Assembly (NCBI GenBank): GCA_035236585.1
Contig: CP141135.1
Span: 4,560,001 to 4,624,000, forward strand
DNA from: Warburgia ugandensis
Taxonomy: Eukaryota; Streptophyta; Magnoliopsida; Canellales; Canellaceae
Length of the DNA: 64,000 nt
Direction of reading: 5' to 3'
A program made the position numbers and the translations under genes. The notes beneath the pieces were generated by a model. It saw nothing but the letters and a program-made list of their open reading frames with translations. It was not told where the DNA came from and searched no databases. This document shows, in pieces, positions 47,732 through 59,589 of the stretch; within the stretch, counting starts at the first letter, position 1; each line of letters begins with the position of its first letter.

Positions 47732-48954
47732 ACTGTCTTTCTTATTTTCATTTCCTGTAATTGTTGTGTTAACAAGAAAAGTAAAAGAAGAGAAAGGTAA
47801 AACAGAAGTTCAGTGTTTGATGCCTGCATCAAAACCAAATGAATAAGATCCATCTTTCTTCTAGTTTGTATGCAATCAAAAGCATTGGTTCAATCAAGCT
47901 GGGTCCAACTCCAACTGATAAGCGTAGACAATTTTGAGCAGTGGCTCAGATTATATAGTTCATGTGCTGTATCAAAGACCCACGTTTTAAGATCTGATGG
48001 TAAAACCGGCAATATGGGTCTTCCTTGCAGACTGTGAAGGCCACAAAGTGAAAGTTTAAAAAATGCATGGTTCATCCATAACACACCCAAACTAATAGAA
48101 AATTGGAATAAGTAGTCCTGACCTGAACTTCTGTCTGCTTGTTGGTTAGCAGGAAATGAATGGAAGTTGAAATCCATTTCCAGCTCAATTTATCTCCCTT
48201 ATTTGTTTTTCTTGTGTTTTGGTGCAATGTAAATCACTCACTATCTCACTCATACACGCTCTTAAATCTAATCACGGGCCAAAGGAAAAAGCTGCAACTC
48301 AAACCTCGGACCAAGCGCATTCTAAGGAAGATGGCAGCCTATTCTAAAGGAGATGCCAACCAGTCTGTGACCAACTGTAGTAGGCATTTGTTGGGTTCAC
48401 TTATTTGGTGCGATATTCTCATACAATCAACTAAGTGCTCCCTAGAAATTGTAAGATCTTGAAATTAATTTCTTGAGAAATGTATTTCTACAGAAATCAA
48501 TTCTTGCTAACCAAACGGACTCTTAGGGCTCTCCTTGTTCACTGGCTCAAATGTGACGGTAGAGCGTTGGTGTTTGAAATGCTAATCCTTGTCATATTTG
48601 GTAGGTCGAGCACCAAAAATCCTTTCCTTAGTTTATCCTTTTTCGTTACAAAATTAGCACGCGCTTCTAAATCTAATTCCAGCTAAAGAAAAAAGTGACA
48701 ACTCAAACCTATGATCAAGCATACTTCAGGAAGATGCCGAAATGCCGAGTTGTCTGCCACTAAACCTATGATCAAATATACTTCAGGGAGATGCCAAAAT
48801 AATGAGTTGCTCATGACCAACTGAACTAGTCATTTCTTAGCTCTCATTTGATTATCTTAATCACCAATAGTTTTGGAGATAGACAGGTGATAGTCAAGAA
48901 CAACAATACAAAAACCAATTGACGAGATAATATCTGCATATTAATTATCTAAGA
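47732..48954. other. Intergenic DNA downstream of the 132-aa gene
   Basis: The 3' untranslated region of the gene should lie in the first few hundred bases; I cannot fix its end. At 48363-48530 is a degenerate element with 'gctaaccaaacggactctt' like the MITE ends at 58800. Short open frames (48160-48686) show no recognisable product. Confidence 0.4.
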
Positions 48955-49020
48955 TGTGGTCCACCCCTTTTTCGGACCCAGAATAGGTGGGAGCTTCGTG
49001 CATCGGGATTGCCCTTTTTA
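48955..49020 (+). mobile_element. Au-like SINE, 3' fragment
   Basis: Only the tail half remains: 'gtggtccacccctttttcgg', then 'aggtgggagcttcgtgcatc' and 'gggattgccctttt'. Confidence 0.65.
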
Positions 49021-49225
49021 GACCCGATCCATATATTCTAGTTTAGCTTACTGATCGATGTGTATTATTCCATATGATTATGTAAGGAATAAATCGATGT
49101 TAAGTACATAGAATAATCCGGCACACTCACGTAAACCAGACATGAATAATCCAACATTATTTCGTAAACTAAATCATATAAGCGTTGATTATGTACCTAG
49201 TTTATGGATATATACTGTACATTTG

Positions 49226-49377
49226 CCATGAAAAAGGGCAGTCTCAGTGCACAAAGCTCCTACCCATGCAGGATCCAAGGAAGGATCGGACCACAGGGGC
49301 TTATAGTACACAGATGCCTTGAACCCTTGACCTCAAAGTCTCAAGGTGGCAACTTTAACATTGTGTCAAGGCTCCCC
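49226..49377 (-). mobile_element. Au-like SINE, minus strand, internally deleted
   Basis: The sequence goes from 'gtgcacaaagctcctaccca' and 'cggaccacaggggcttatag' directly to 'ccttgaacccttgacctca', 'ggtggcaactttaaca' and 'tgtcaaggctcccc'. It skips the 'ttgcattttgcaagaggctg' middle of a full copy. The head with both promoter boxes is well kept. Confidence 0.75.
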
Positions 49378-49694
49378 TTCTGCATTTGCCATGAATGGTT
49401 CATTAAAAAAAATCTCCCTCATTTGTCTTTGAGTTGGTGGAGGCTTTACAGTTGAATGTTAAGAAATTATTTCTAATCCACTAAAAGGTTACAAATTGCA
49501 AGCTAGCAGATAAATTATTTGTATAACCAAGGGCCATTTAGCACAATGATCACAAACCTAGAACAAAAGAATCCAAGGATGGTGATATTATCCTTACTGT
49601 TGGTAGCACAAATAAAGTTAATTAGTATGGGTAAGCATGGTTAGGATGCTGGTTGTTTGATTAAATAATTTTGTTTATATTATAAGAAAGAGAT

Positions 49695-49737
49695 GACTGG
49701 CCCCTAATTAGGATAATGTCTTGATGACGACGATGAT
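49695..49737 (+). mobile_element. RTE LINE 3' tail fragment, plus strand
   Basis: 'gactggcccctaattaggat' followed by 'aatgtcttgatgacgacgat' matches the last 40 bases of LINE 1 (28362-28400). Confidence 0.7.
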
Positions 49738-49814
49738 TATAAGAGGGGTCTGTTCCCACATCGACGAAGAACAAGAAGAAAAAAAAGGGAAGAAAGAAGA
49801 GGAGGAAGACGATG

Positions 49815-49816
<2 letters not shown>

Positions 49817-49849
<33 letters not shown>

Positions 49850-49960
49850 AGAAGAAGAAGAAGAAGAAGAAGAAGAAGAAGAGAAGGAGAAGGAGACAAG
49901 GGGGAAACCCGGCATGCCTAGGTCGCGCTGGTAATAGAGAACGAACGGAGGGGTAAACAG

Positions 49961-50033
<73 letters not shown>
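49817..50033. repeat. (GA)n, (AAG)n and (AG)n microsatellites
   Basis: A GA tract at 49817-49845 runs into about 12 AAG triplets (49846-49882), and a long AG tract lies at 49963-50033. The open frames over them on both strands (49661-50121) encode Ser/Leu or Arg/Glu runs only. Confidence 0.95.
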
Positions 50034-50034
<1 letters not shown>

Positions 50035-52801
50035 AGTGTAGGCATGGAAGGAAAACGAGGGTTTTCCTAGGTCGCTAGATTCCAAGCCATCGCCAGAGAC
50101 GACGCTGGCTCGGATCGACAATCCTACCAGTCATTTTGTTCAACACATTGAGACAAACAAAAACCCCCAAGGTTATTGGGGGATCCGACGTGATCTTGAT
50201 CGTCGATTGAAGAGGGGAACATTGCACGGCTAAGATTGGAGGTTTTACGACTAATTTGAACCAATCAAGCTCATCCAATGGTGGAAAATGAATGGAAATG
50301 CATCTATAAGGTAAGATCTACAAAACCCTATTCTTGATTTCGAGATTTTAGCTAAATCCGTACCATTCATGCTAGATTTAGGTTTTATGGATAATTCAAC
50401 CGTCTATTTTTAAATCAGAGCTTAGGGATAGGTAATTTAGGGCATGATATAGCTCGGATCACACAAAAACTTCAGATCTAGGCTAAAAATCCATCGAACA
50501 ATCTTAGTCGTCCGATTGTGTACTGCTCATACAGTAACTTCGTGATGTCTGATTTACGATCAGACACCACAGATGAGTTTCTCATCATAAAAAATGATAG
50601 GATGACTATAATTATATGAATTTGAAGTGAAACAGATTGGATGATCTAGGCCGTCCGATCTATCACTATTCAAATAGACACCTTATGATGTTAGATGAAT
50701 GATTTGAGGTCACAGATGGATTCCTGAATCCTAAATTAGCTTAGATATGATATAAAGTATGGAAAATGACATCTAGCTCCAACCCAAGAGTTGATCTATA
50801 TAGGAATCATAGGTTCAGACCCTTGAACAGTGAAAGTGACTTACAGTCGCTTAAGAAGAGTAATGAATAGCCAATCCAGGGCCAATGACGCAGATTGGAA
50901 ATCCAGTAACTGTTTGCCATTAAATTAGCTATCAACCAATAGCTAATGAAACGCCTTTTGCATAGTAATGAACACTGTTACTTTGTCTTATGCCAAATAG
51001 TGTTAGGGAAGCTAAGAAAAGTCCTATAATTGTATAACTGAATATGTATTTGTATTGTTACAGAGGCGACTGATAGGGAGCGCGTACGCGAACTGAATGA
51101 AGTATTCGCGTCAGTGAATTAGAAGATCTCCAATTGAGGTAGGTGGAATTAAGATTGCTACAATTTTCACTATATATGCATGTGTATATGAATTTCAAGC
51201 ATTGAAATGAATTTTTTTGGTTTATACAAAAGATAAGATGAATGTGCATGTTGAATTTGAATTATGATTAAACTATTATATATAAACTATGCATTATTGT
51301 GAACCATGTGAGAGAAATGTAAGACTGATACCAGAAAATTGTGAAGTGGCTTATAAGAGCGAAAGGGGTCGCTATGATGTGGGCGGGCCTTCGGGCTGGA
51401 CGAGCTACCGATCCCTGAGATTTAGCCCCGTTGTTTGGGGAGCTTGACGTGTCCTAAGGGGTCAGTATGATGTGGGCAGGCCTTCGGGCTGGACGAGCTA
51501 CCGGTCCCTGGGATGTAGCCCCATTGTTTGGAAAGTTTGACGCGTTTTGAGAGGTCGTTATGATGTGAGCAGGCTATGGAGTCGTTATGATGTGGGCAGG
51601 CCTTCAGGCTGGACGAGCTACCGGTCCCTGGGATGTAGCCCCATTGTTTGGAAAGTTTGACGCGTTTTGAGAGGTCGTTATGATGTGAGCGGGCTATGGA
51701 GTCGTTATGATGTGGGCAGGCCTTCGGGCTGGACGAGTTATAGGTCTCTTAGGAGTAAAGCCTTGAGGTGTGTCTTTGGGTCTAACCCACTGCGCCGACT
51801 CACTGCACCAAAGAGGATAATATTGTTTGCTGTGTACTTGATACACACAACAACGCATTGGCATTTAATATGTGAAATGGCTCGTAAGAGCGAAGACTGG
51901 TATCAAGAAATGTAAATGACTTGTAAGCTTGACATGTGATTGCATACTTTGCTTTTCAAAGAATGTGTTTTGTACTGATGCATTGGTATTTCTTCATCTT
52001 GGCATGGATCCATGATTTTGATAATGTTAAATGATTTCAAGTTAAATGATAATTGAATTGTTATTTGCATGATTCAGCATTGCTAAATTGATCTATATAT
52101 AATTATCATGATTTATGTTTATATAAAATATTGCATCTTACTCCACCTACACAAGCGATTGCTTGCTGAGGCATTGCTGTGGTTTGCAATGCATCAGATA
52201 TAGAGAATAGTAGCAAGTTTGACATGTCGACAATATTGTAGAACAAATGACACTCAAGGAATAGGAGCTGCTTATTGATAGGAGTACGCCAACAGAAGCT
52301 TGGGAAGAAGACAGGTATAAAAATTGGTCTTTGAGTTGAAGTTGTCATATTAGAAATGAGAAAGGGATTGCATTGTATGTAATTATGTGAATTTGGAAGA
52401 ATAATGTAACTGAGTTGTGCTGTGGAAGTTCTGGGTGTGTTGTTTTGAGGTAAACTATTTTTGTTTTGTTAGATGTATGAAAAGGAGACAAAGTCTCCAT
52501 TTATATTTTAAAATTGTCAACAATGTTTATCACGTACTTCATAATGACATGCGATAAATGTCATATGTCCGAAAAACAGAGGAAAGTTTGCCGGATTTTT
52601 GGTAGAAATGAGCGCTCATTTCACCGAGAATCCTTGTTTTTGATAAAAGAAAAATGACGCTCAGGGTGTTTCAAAGTGATTTTGAAAGAAAAGATTTTCC
52701 GCTGCATTACACTATTTGACAAAAATTATTTCAAATTGGATCGATCCTGCATTAGAAATTAGTTTGTATTTAAATTTTCATTTGAAAACCCGGGTCGTCA
52801 C
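49960..52801 (+). mobile_element. Probable solo LTR, family B
   Basis: The right end at 52801 reads 'gaaaacccgggtcgtcaca', matching in reverse complement the PBS-linked LTR end at 13123. No primer-binding site or polypurine tract is next to it, so a solo LTR is the simplest reading. The left limit is uncertain. Like the other copy it has a dinucleotide tract near the start (49963-50033) and tandem repeats in the middle (51366-51750). No proteins of a retroelement are encoded. Confidence 0.5.
51366..51750 (+). repeat. Tandem repeat inside the family B LTR
   Basis: About four copies of a unit that contains 'atgatgtgggcaggccttcg', 'ggctggacgagctaccggtc' and 'gtagccccattgtttgg'. The first step is about 93 bases and the later steps about 120 because of an added 'gtgagcaggctatggagtcg' piece. 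The second and third long units are almost identical, so they were copied recently. The plus-strand frame 51667-51915 is part of the repeat and not a gene. Confidence 0.85.
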
Positions 52802-54483
52802 AAATTCTTTTGTTGAAATCTTAGCAATTGATCTTTCTCGCTAATTTTCTTCAGTGTCTTCATGGTTGAACATTAAGGTGCTGAGAAGTGTTTGTTACAA
52901 TTCTAGCTTATCATCAAGGAAAATAGTTTAAGATTTTGTTTGCTATATGCTTGATTTTCGTTGAATTATGTACATTAAAAGGAAGTTCAAGTTAAAAAAA
53001 CACTTTCTTATTTGCATTGATCTTAATGAATGCCTATTTTTATTTTAAAACAAGTGAGAAAATGTTTCTAGATGTTTTTAACATAAAACAAGTGAGAGAT
53101 GGTTGAATTTTGTTTGAAGTTAAATAATAAAATTATTTACATTTATTTGCATGGGTTGTTATGCATATCATTCTTTGGTAGATGCAATGTATGAGAGTCA
53201 AAACAAGGACTTACGTATCCTCAATTTTTTTATAATAGTTTTTAGGTTTATTACATAACCTTTATATCTGTAATACTTTTTTTGTTTTAAATATATATAT
53301 ATATATATATTTAACCATTATAGAGGGGCAACTGCACTACACCTTTATATAAAAGACACTCTTAAGCTATTTTCATTTAAATCATTTTCTCATGCTCTCG
53401 AGTTTGCTAGAGTGCATTACTATATTCTCTCTTTAGAGTTTGCCAGTTAGCGCATCACTCTACAAGAGTTCAACTACTTGTGAAGTTCTCTGATTTTAGA
53501 GTTCAAGCTTTCTAGCACTCTAGTTTTAGATTTATAGATTTTGTGAAGTTCTTATTGTTATATGATTTCACCCAATCATGGTATACTCATGCTGTTCAGT
53601 TTATCATTAAAATTTTAGATTTGTGATCTATGATCTTGGGTTTAAGATGATATGAGATTTGATTATGTATCTTTAGATCACCATATTACTTGAGATTTGA
53701 TGGAACTAGAGACATAAGATAGAAATATTGATTGTGTTTTTCATATCAACGTATATTTTTGATATATTATAAAAAAGAGAGATTTGATTGAGATATGAGA
53801 AACCAGTTTTTTAGATTTTTTGAGTTTAGCAAGGCATTCATAAATTTGAGAGTAAAATATTAGCCTTAGTCTAATAGTACAATTTGGCAAAGGTAAAACA
53901 TTGAGTCTGGTTTAATTGAATTCTTGAGATAGAGTTGTTGAGATCCCTTGTACATTTGGGAGACACCATCTTCAAGAAGCAGACTTGTAGTAGTGCTTTT
54001 AAGCTAAGTTCAAATAATTCAGTTTGTAATGGCTAATATATTCTCCAACAAGATATATAATAATTGACACCCATTATCATGTGTTAAGCTAAATTCTTGC
54101 CTATGTCAAACGGTGTTTTGTCTGCATTTTGAGTTTTGACACATTTTTTTATTTGATTACAATGAAGATTTATCAACCAAATTGTCTAAAAATTGAATTC
54201 AAATTCCTAAATTTACTTAAATATCTTTAACAGGGGAAAAGTGCCACCTCAAATCTCTGACCCAGCTTAACAAAAGCGTCTTATTATTTGCAACCAACTA
54301 GTGTTAAACACTATCAGCTTTGACACCTTATTTTTAACTTGCAGGACAACAAACCTAAATATAAGATAAGATTGCGTACTATAAGCCCTTACAGTCCAGG
54401 CCTTCCTCAAAACTGCCTTTTAGACACCAAACCTAACACACAATAGTTTTGTTCAACAGGAATGCTAGTAGCCTCGACGGATC
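52802..54483. other. AT-rich intergenic DNA
   Basis: I see an (AT)n tract at 53290-53312 and a weak SINE-body remnant at 54356-54425 ('aagataagattgcgtactat', 'aagcccttacagtccaggcc'). There is no coding signal. Confidence 0.5.
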
Positions 54484-54636
54484 ATGAATTTGGAACGCTT
54501 CAAGGGAGTGTCATTATCAACTTTGTCAGTGAATAAATCGTGCCCTGTAGTAATTCATTGCCGCCCATATCTTTCCTTTCCAGAAGCTCCTTCAATTACA
54601 GTTCACCATCTGAGAGAGAGAGAGAGGGCGAAAGAG

Positions 54637-54810
54637 ATGAGTTCTTTCCTGCGAGCAAAGATAATGAACGGTGGATTTCTCATGAAAGGAGAGCCGATGG
54701 TGGCCAAACTGGCCAAGTTAGCCGAATACATCGTCCTTCCGGGAGCCATGATCGCTTCTTTGACCTATTGTCCCGAGGACCACCCAAACCGGAAGAAGGC
54801 CACCTCCTAA
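54637..54810 (+). CDS. Candidate 57-aa single-helix microprotein
   Basis: The 57-residue product starts MSSFLRAKIMNGG, has a Lys/Leu helix (MVAKLAKLAEY), a short hydrophobic stretch at residues about 31-45 (YIVLPGAMIASLTYC) and a charged tail (EDHPNRKKATS). An upstream in-frame Met gives 108 residues, but the upstream part contains a GA-repeat and reads as untranslated leader, so I chose the Met just after the GA tract. An A/G at -3 and a GA-rich leader are common in plant genes. The make-up is like small plant organelle-membrane subunits, but I cannot assign a family. A possible 3'-untranslated intron runs from a 'tttcag/gtccgt' donor (about 54830) to an acceptor near 58090. That is inference. 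Confidence 0.5.
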   Translation: MSSFLRAKIMNGGFLMKGEPMVAKLAKLAEYIVLPGAMIASLTYCPEDHPNRKKATS

Positions 54811-56349
54811 AATGGCGTTCCTTCCTTTCAGGTCCGTTCCTACCTTCCCAAATTAGGGTTTCTTCTTTCTTCCCGTACCGAATACTTTTTGTATGATCTA
54901 TTTGTTTTTTTCTGTCAGAGGGATATGAAAGTAGGGTTTTCATGTGCTGATTTGCTGAGAAATTCATAGGAAAATTTTGGATTATTTAGGGAGCTAATAG
55001 TGAACTGGATCAAGATTGGTGACCATGGATTTGACTGTTAGATTTTGCTCGTGGATAGATGATATGGTATAGGTCTCATTTAGATGACACTACAGTATAA
55101 TTTGAAGATGTGGGAACATTTATGAGTAAGATGGGTTGGAACGAGCTCTACTTTCAGGGCATTTTTTCGAGTTTATAAAAGTGCTAGAATTGGGGATTTT
55201 TTAAAGTGTTTTATTGAGGTTCATGTAAGATGGAATTGATCATGAACCTGCATAATCAGAAATATTGGCTTTTTCCATTTCAGTCTATGTCTGAGATGAT
55301 TGGCTTGATATATTTTGTCCATGTTGGCTACTGTTTAGATTAGAATTGAAGTTCACTATTCAGTGCATCAAAAAGGTTGGGTCAAGAGCTTTGTTGCGCT
55401 GTTTTAGCTTGGAACTTCACAAGTTTCAATCTAGTACAAATGGATGGCGTTATTTTGCTCCTTATCGTTGCGGCTACCAACCTCATATGTTACGATCATA
55501 TTTACAATCTTTATGCGATGATATCGTCCAGCTTCTATGAGACTCATGGCCACGAGGTCGATATCTAATGCATCAGAATTTAGAATCTAGAATCACTTTG
55601 AGTTATCACGTGGTCGAGTCTTTGTGGAACTTGCTCTCATGTTTACTTAATTAAAGATGGGTGCGAAGCAATTACCTCATTCTGTACAATGTGTGTGCAG
55701 ATTCGAGAAAAGTACATTTTTGGTCACACATCAATTTGTTCAAGCCTATGTGCATTTTCTCTTACCCTAAAAATTTGAAACCGAGTTAATATTTATACCA
55801 AGTTTTCTTTTGCTGATAGGTAAATGATACTTGCTTCATTATCTGAAGAAAATGGCAATCATCTTACTGAGTGTTGTCTTATTCTGAGTTACCTGTAGCC
55901 AAATCATGGTATGGCATGGGCAAGCAAGTTATCATAGCAGTAAACAGTTGATTCATGCGTGTTTGACACTTTAAGGTCTAGTTCTATCCACCTAGATTGT
56001 ACCCTAGCAGCATACAGTGAGGATGGTAGTTGCATGTGGAAATTAGGATCTGAAAATGGGAGATAAGTGGTTACATTTGGAAATTAGGATCTTGTTCTTT
56101 TGTAGGTTTGTGGGCTAACTTTCACAAATGGGGCGAACACATAGTTTGGATTATTGGGTTAAAGCTGTGTGCTGACTGCTAACATATGTAGCAGGGTCTT
56201 TAACAGGATGTAGTTTCAAACAGGTTCTCTCAATAGTTTCATTCGTAAAGCTTCAATCAGGTTTTGAGGACATAGGCATTTAACGTGGTTGTAACAGTGA
56301 AGTCTTTGCATATGGTTTAGAATTTAGAATCTAGAATCACTTTTGAGTT

Positions 56350-56532
56350 TGAAATGGAGCCTTGGCATAACAGTAGAGTTGTTGTTGTGTGAACTACAGG
56401 TTGCTGGTTTGAGGCGTGGAGACAGCCTCTTGTGAAAATGCAAAATAAGGCTGCAGACTATAGACCCTTTGTGGTCTGCCCCTTCCTTGGAACCCACACA
56501 AGTGGGGGCTTCATGCACTAGGCTGCCCTTTT
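56350..56532 (+). mobile_element. Au-like SINE, plus strand, near complete
   Basis: It shows 'gagccttggcataacagtag' (box-A region), 'ggtttgaggcg' (box-B region), 'gcctcttgtgaaaatgcaa', 'aataaggctgcagactatag', 'ccctttgtggtctgcccctt', 'gtgggggcttcatgcac' and a 'gctgccctttt' tail. Short T-rich end and length of about 180 bases fit the Au family. Confidence 0.8.
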
Positions 56533-56881
56533 AGTCACTTTTTGAGTTTTCACATGGCCTAGCTTTCTCCAAACTTGCTTCATGTTTACTTGATTAAACA
56601 TAAGTGCAAAGTGTTTTCCTAAATTTGTCCAGAGACTTGAGAAAAGTACGGCTTTGGGCACACATTAATTTGTTCAAGCCATTTGCTTTTATCATACTCT
56701 AAAAAATTGTGAAACCAGATAATATGTGGACAACGTTTTGCCGATAGGAGATTAGTACTTGCTTCATCATCTGAAGAAAAGGCCAATCATCTGAGTATTA
56801 TCTTCTTCTGCATTGCCTGAAGTCAAATCATGGTGTAGCATAGGCCAGCAAGTTATCATAGCACTAAAACAGCTAATTCAT

Positions 56882-57505
56882 GTGTGTTTAACACTTCAAG
56901 GTCAAGTTCTATCCACCTATATTGTACCCTAGTAACTTGTTGAGATGGTAATTGCATGGGAAATTAGGATCTGAAAATTTCTTGTAGGTTTACGGGCTAC
57001 CTTTCACAAATGTGGTGAAAACTTAGTTTCAGTTATTGTTATGAAGTAATGTGATAACTGTTAACATATGTAGCAGGGTGTTTAATTCACGTGTGTTTAA
57101 CACTTCAAGGTCAAGTTCTATCCACCTATATTGTACCCTAGTAACTTGTTGAGATGGTAATTGCATGGGAAATTAGGATCTGAAAATTGCTTGTAGGTTT
57201 GCGGGCTACCTTGCACAAATGTGGTGAAAACTTAGTTTCAGTTATTGTTATGAAGTCATGTGATAACTGGTAACATATGTAGCAGGGTGTGTAATTCACG
57301 TGTGTTTAACACTTAAAAGGTCTAGTTCTATCCACCTATATTGTACGGTAGTAACTTAGCGAGATGGTAATTGCATGGGAATTAGGATATGAAAATATTT
57401 TCTTGTAGGTTTGCGGCCTGCCTTTCCCAAATGCTGTGACACTTAGTTTCAGTTATTATTGTGAAGTCGTGTTCTGACTGGTAACATATGTAGCAGGGTG
57501 TGTAA
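56882..57505 (+). repeat. 209-bp tandem repeat, three copies
   Basis: Copies start at 56882, 57091 and 57300 ('gtgtgtttaacactt'), an exact period of 209. Copies one and two are very similar; the third has more changes. Each has 'tctatccacctatattgta', 'gagatggtaattgcatggg', 'cttgtaggtttgcgggc' and 'taacatatgtagcagggtgt'. A single older relative is at 55960-56210. No frame is open through the array. Confidence 0.9.
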
Positions 57506-58089
57506 CCGGACGTAGTTTTAAACAGGTTCCCTCAGTGCATTCATTGGTAAAGCTTCAATTGGGTTTTGAGAACATCAGCATTCAGTGTGGTTGTAACAGT
57601 TGAAGTATTTGCATTAGGTATTGATAGGATTTCTTTTTCTTGATCTTTTTGTAAACTTTTTGTTGTTTTACCTTAATGAAAATGAGATAGCATGTACCAT
57701 CGGTTGACTATTTGGATCAATAATAATAAATTCATGATTGTCTGCATCGTATACTCTCTTTTCCATCATCTGTTGCAGTCCTGTTGTTTTACCTCAACAG
57801 CCTAATCCCTCGGCAAAACAGACCACTTACACACTTGTAAAATTACGACGATGGCACTACGTTCCCTGCTACCTAGATCATTACTCATTCACACAATCTT
57901 ATTAAACATTTCTGCGATCTTATCCCTTTGATTTCCAGGAGTCGTTAAAATCACACTAGAGAGTCCCTATTTCTTTCTTTCTTTGGTGGACAGGTTTCCT
58001 GTTTTGTATCTTGTCAGAAGCATTTTTTTCTGCTATTGTTCTGCACTGCACTTCTTATGCTTAATCTAATGAAGTTTTTTTCTGTCGCA

Positions 58090-58260
58090 GAAACCTTCAC
58101 TTGTAAACTTGGGGGGTTTTGGAACGTTTGGATTCCGTCAGGCAGTTGGTTTGGAATAAGCTTAGCTCTTTTGCACGGGCTTTTTTTTGTTAGTTCAACC
58201 ATATGTAGGTCACTTGGATTCCTCTTGGATATCTGGTGTTGTTTTTACTGCAGTTGAATA
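58090..58260 (+). other. Possible 3' exon after a pyrimidine-rich acceptor
   Basis: A 'gaagtttttttctgtcgcag' acceptor-like sequence is followed by non-AT-rich sequence ending in a stop-rich region. It could be the 3' untranslated exon of the microprotein gene. The open frames there (58014-58257) show no recognisable protein. This rests on one splice-like signal only. Confidence 0.25.
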
Positions 58261-58414
58261 ACAGGGAATGTTCAGTCTCTCAAGCTGCTAGCATTTACTC
58301 GAAAACTGAATCTGAGCAACTGCATTTATTTTTCTGAAAATACATGTAAATCGTCACTTGGTCTTTCCATATCATGAGATCACAAATATGGCTTATAGTG
58401 CTTTGCTAAAGTGC

Positions 58415-58600
58415 CTGTTTGGTTGGCGGGAAATGTAGGGAAATATATTTTCATGGAGAATGAAATTCTCCGTGGAAAGTGTTTTAAGCTTTGATATTGA
58501 ATTACCTAACTTTTTGGGAATTCAATTTCAAACCATAAAACACGTTCCATAGGGAATTCCTTTTTTGTCCATGCAAATCAATTTGCATCCATTTCTATAC
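58415..58600 (+). mobile_element. MITE-like element, first copy, right end lost
   Basis: It starts 'ctgtttggttggcgggaaat' and ends in 'caatttgcatccatttctat', just before the next copy. The right terminal 'gccaaccaaacag' is missing, as if the second element joined or recombined there. Internally 'aattcaatttcaaaccataa' mirrors 'gatattgaatta'. Confidence 0.65.
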
Positions 58601-58826
58601 CTGTTTGGTTGGCAGAAAATAGATGGAAAATGATTCCTAGAGAAGAATTTTCCAAGGAAAGTGTTTTGGGTGTTGAAATTGAATTATGTCAAAGACTGAA
58701 AAATCTTTCGCGGGTTGGATTTCTGGGTATTTGGCATAATTCAATTTCAACGCCCAAAACACTGTCCACGTTGAACTCCTTTCTCCATGGTAATCAATTT
58801 CCGTCCATTTCCTGCCGACCAAACAG
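58601..58826. mobile_element. MITE with terminal inverted repeats
   Basis: The 226-base element starts 'ctgtttggttggcag' and ends 'ctgccgaccaaacag', a 15-base inverted repeat with one mismatch, and folds back over most of its length (for example 'gaattatg' near the centre against 'cataattc'). The 'tgtttggttgg' type end is common in plant hAT-like MITEs. Open frames on both strands (58609-58842) come from the palindrome and are not genes. Confidence 0.75.
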
Positions 58827-59445
58827 CCCAACCACCCTTTGAGCTAAAATCTAAATTAGCTTGGATAAAAGTGCTGGTAATTTCTTGGACCATATTTATG
58901 TTGATTGGGGAGTGAGTGCTTTATTTAACCGAACGACAAATTTTGTCAGTTTGTGTTCTACAGTTCTTGGTGGAATTTTAGATGCTGAACATGGAGCAAT
59001 GCGCCCAATCAGGACTGTCTGTCAATGCTGTCGATGGTCTAAACGTATGCTAACTGGAGAATTCTGCCACGCAATTACTTGTGATTGTCAAAATCAAAAT
59101 TGCAAAATGATCGGGTGCTAAGATTGGATGAATCGGGGATCCAATTTAGGGGCTATCTGGTGGACGGTCTAGGATGCCCCTCCAGAAAAGGTTACCAACG
59201 GTAGTGGGTACCACACAAACAAGGGAAGGAGGTACTATGCATGGGCTTTTATCTTTTAGATGGTTGAATGTGCCCTCCAAAGAGATATATCACCCAGCCC
59301 ATAATCTCTTTTGATCGATCCTGACACTCATGATCAGATACAGCTTCCAATTTGGTTGCTGTTGATAATCTTTGTGTCGATTTTGCAGGCCGTTAATAAG
59401 ATACAATGTGATTATTTATTTCAGTATTTGATTGAGGTTAGAAGG
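58827..59445. other. Intergenic DNA, nothing recognised
   Basis: An 86-codon open frame at 58861-59121 has no family features or splice context that I can see. I do not call it. Confidence 0.4.
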
Positions 59446-59540
59446 GGAGTCTCAGTTCAATGATAGAGTTGTTATGTGTAGTTTTGAGGTCATGGGTTTA
59501 AGGTGTTGAAACAGCCGCTTACAAAATGCAAGATAAGGCT
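59446..59540 (+). mobile_element. Au-like SINE, 5' fragment
   Basis: Head half only: 'gagtctcagttcaatgatag', 'tttgaggtcatgggtttaag', 'gttgaaacagccgcttacaa' and 'tgcaagataaggctgtg', then it stops. Confidence 0.7.
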
Positions 59541-59589
59541 GTGAAATGAGATTATTCCAATCAAATGGCTTTAGCATCTCTTAACAATG

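Larger units (their letters stand above)
55590..57620 (+). repeat. Degenerate duplication of about 0.9 kb
   Basis: Segments at 55590-56290 and 56540-57620 align in order: 'agaaaagtac' with 'cacacatcaatttgttcaag', 'tgatactgcttcat'-like and 'agcaagttatcatagca' steps, and 'gtagcagggtgt', ending in 'gtggttgtaacagt' and 'gcattaggt'-like text. A SINE lies between the two copies. No coding frame is kept. Confidence 0.7.

Noticed and set aside
50285..50330. Splice-donor-like 'ataaggtaagatc' suggesting a gene start near 50280
   Set aside because: The region lies within the probable LTR and no coding exon can be paired with it.
58861..59121. 86-codon plus-strand frame with several Cys
   Set aside because: It has no signal peptide, no known Cys spacing and no splice or promoter context; chance is likely.
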